A DNA stretch of 7,502 bases, from NCBI GenBank assembly GCA_003536545.1, contig DPZW01000046.1, positions 1 to 7,502 on the forward strand, given 5' to 3'. The translations under genes were made by a program, and so were the position numbers. Below the pieces are notes generated by a model, which was not told where the DNA came from, did no database searches, and saw only the letters and a list, made by a program, of their open reading frames with translations. Shown here one piece after another: positions 6,635 through 7,502 of the stretch (within the stretch, counting starts at the first letter, position 1; every line of letters begins with the position of its first letter). Source of the DNA: Rhodospirillaceae bacterium. Lineage in GTDB: Bacteria > Pseudomonadota > Alphaproteobacteria > UBA11073.

Positions 6635-7502
6635 TTATTCTTCGTTCGCCGGATCGGCAGGGTCTGCGTCAGGCCCGGTAATCATGGCATCTGCGACCAA
6701 TCCGGCATTGTCCCGAACACGTGCCTCAATCGCATTTGCGGTTTCCGGGTTATCAGCGAGGAATTGTTTTGCATTCTCGCGGCCTTGCCCGATGCGCTGA
6801 TCACCATAAGAAAACCATGCGCCGGATTTCTCGACTACACCGGCAGCCACCCCCAGGTCCAGTACCTCACCGGTTTTGGAAATGCCCTGGCCGTACATGA
6901 TATCGAATTCCACCACGCGGAATGGCGGTGCGAGTTTATTCTTCACAACCTTGACGCGGGTCTGATTGCCGACAATATTTTCTTTGTCTTTGATCTGACC
7001 GACGCGACGGATATCCAGGCGGATAGATGCGTAGAATTTTAATGCATTTCCGCCCGTTGTTGTTTCAGGATTACCAAACATCACGCCAATTTTCTGGCGG
7101 ATCTGGTTAATGAAAATGACCGTGGTATTGGATTTGCTGATAGATGCCGTGAGTTTCCGCAAAGCCTGCGACATCAAGCGTGCCTGAAGGCCCATATGGC
7201 TGTCGCCCATCTCACCTTCCAGCTCTGCCTTTGGCACGAGGGCAGCAACAGAATCCACCACCAAAACATCCACTGCGCCAGAACGCACAAGTGTATCAGT
7301 AATTTCCAATGCCTGCTCACCGCCATCAGGCTGTGAGATGAGCAGCTCATCAATATTAACGCCCAGTTTCTTGGCATAGCTGGCATCCAATGCGTGTTCT
7401 GCATCCACAAATGCGCAAGTGCCGCCAGTTTTTTGCGCCTCTGCAATGATATGCAAAGCCAAAGTGGTTTTACCCGAACTTTCAGGTCCATAAAAGATCG
7501 GA
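6635..7502 (-). CDS. recA: Recombinase RecA, 5'-truncated by window edge
   Basis: RecA is the ATP-dependent strand-exchange protein and SOS co-protease. The frame runs from the window edge to the TAA at 6637-6635; the trustworthy part from about 7492 encodes 285 residues. It begins at YGPESSGKTT, the Walker A motif (GPESSGKT encoded at 7489-7466), and continues with FVDAEHALD, Walker B VLVVDSVAAL, the L1 region MGDSHMGLQARLMSQALRK, and the L2 region INQIRQKIGVMFGNPETTTGGNALKFYAS. The C-terminal domain ends in an acidic tail (DADPADPANEE), known in RecA to modulate activity. Roughly 60-70 N-terminal residues are missing beyond the window. An in-frame TTG at 7462 is not the start, since it lies after the Walker A motif. 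The last three codons at the edge read P-I-F where RecA proteins carry a V/I-E-I type sequence, so bases 7495-7502 are suspect. A LexA box, expected upstream of recA, would be outside the window. Confidence 0.98.
   Translation of the reverse strand, partial: PIFYGPESSGKTTLALHIIAEAQKTGGTCAFVDAEHALDASYAKKLGVNIDELLISQPDGGEQALEITDTLVRSGAVDVLVVDSVAALVPKAELEGEMGDSHMGLQARLMSQALRKLTASISKSNTTVIFINQIRQKIGVMFGNPETTTGGNALKFYASIRLDIRRVGQIKDKENIVGNQTRVKVVKNKLAPPFRVVEFDIMYGQGISKTGEVLDLGVAAGVVEKSGAWFSYGDQRIGQGRENAKQFLADNPETANAIEARVRDNAGLVADAMITGPDADPADPANEE

Noticed and set aside
6635..7462. recA starting at the TTG at 7462
   Set aside because: The Walker A motif GPESSGKT is encoded just upstream in the same frame, so the gene continues past the window edge.

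Overview
This 7.5 kb window is a compact, ordinary bacterial housekeeping segment, with every real gene on the minus strand. Read in the direction of transcription (high to low coordinates) the order is recA (5' end cut off by the window edge), alaS, a cytoplasmic thioredoxin-fold redoxin, a YfgM-like single-pass membrane protein, the BamB-type outer-membrane-assembly lipoprotein, and the GTPase gene der/engA (last few codons cut off). The recA-alaS adjacency, the YfgM-BamB-Der order and the character of the RecA and AlaRS proteins together suggest an alphaproteobacterium. GC content looks close to half by eye. I would not name a genus; an environmental, poorly cultured lineage is plausible but is inference only.

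Layout. At 6635-7502, recA lacks about its first 60-70 codons and is followed by a strong Rho-independent terminator (6571-6609). From 6542 down to position 1, five genes follow with small gaps: alaS (3900-6542); 59 nt; redoxin (3277-3840) with a near-perfect Shine-Dalgarno; 1-nt TAATG overlap; yfgM-like (2654-3277); 11 nt; bamB (1350-2642); 0 nt; der (1-1349). This spacing, with no terminator visible between alaS and der, suggests one transcription unit or two overlapping ones. There is no intergenic stretch over 100 nt and I see no tRNA, rRNA, CRISPR, IS element or phage-like segment.

Function. recA serves DNA repair and recombination, and alaS charges tRNA-Ala. The yfgM-bamB-der block combines membrane/periplasmic chaperone function, outer-membrane protein assembly and 50S ribosome assembly. 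The redoxin is translationally coupled to the yfgM-like gene and is the only member whose exact job is unclear.

I did not find a new biological system. The most useful observations concern data quality. The last 8 bases match the start of the common Illumina TruSeq adapter, exactly where the conserved RecA sequence breaks down. A 12-base match to the same adapter lies inside alaS, at a spot where the protein looks atypical although frame and length are preserved.
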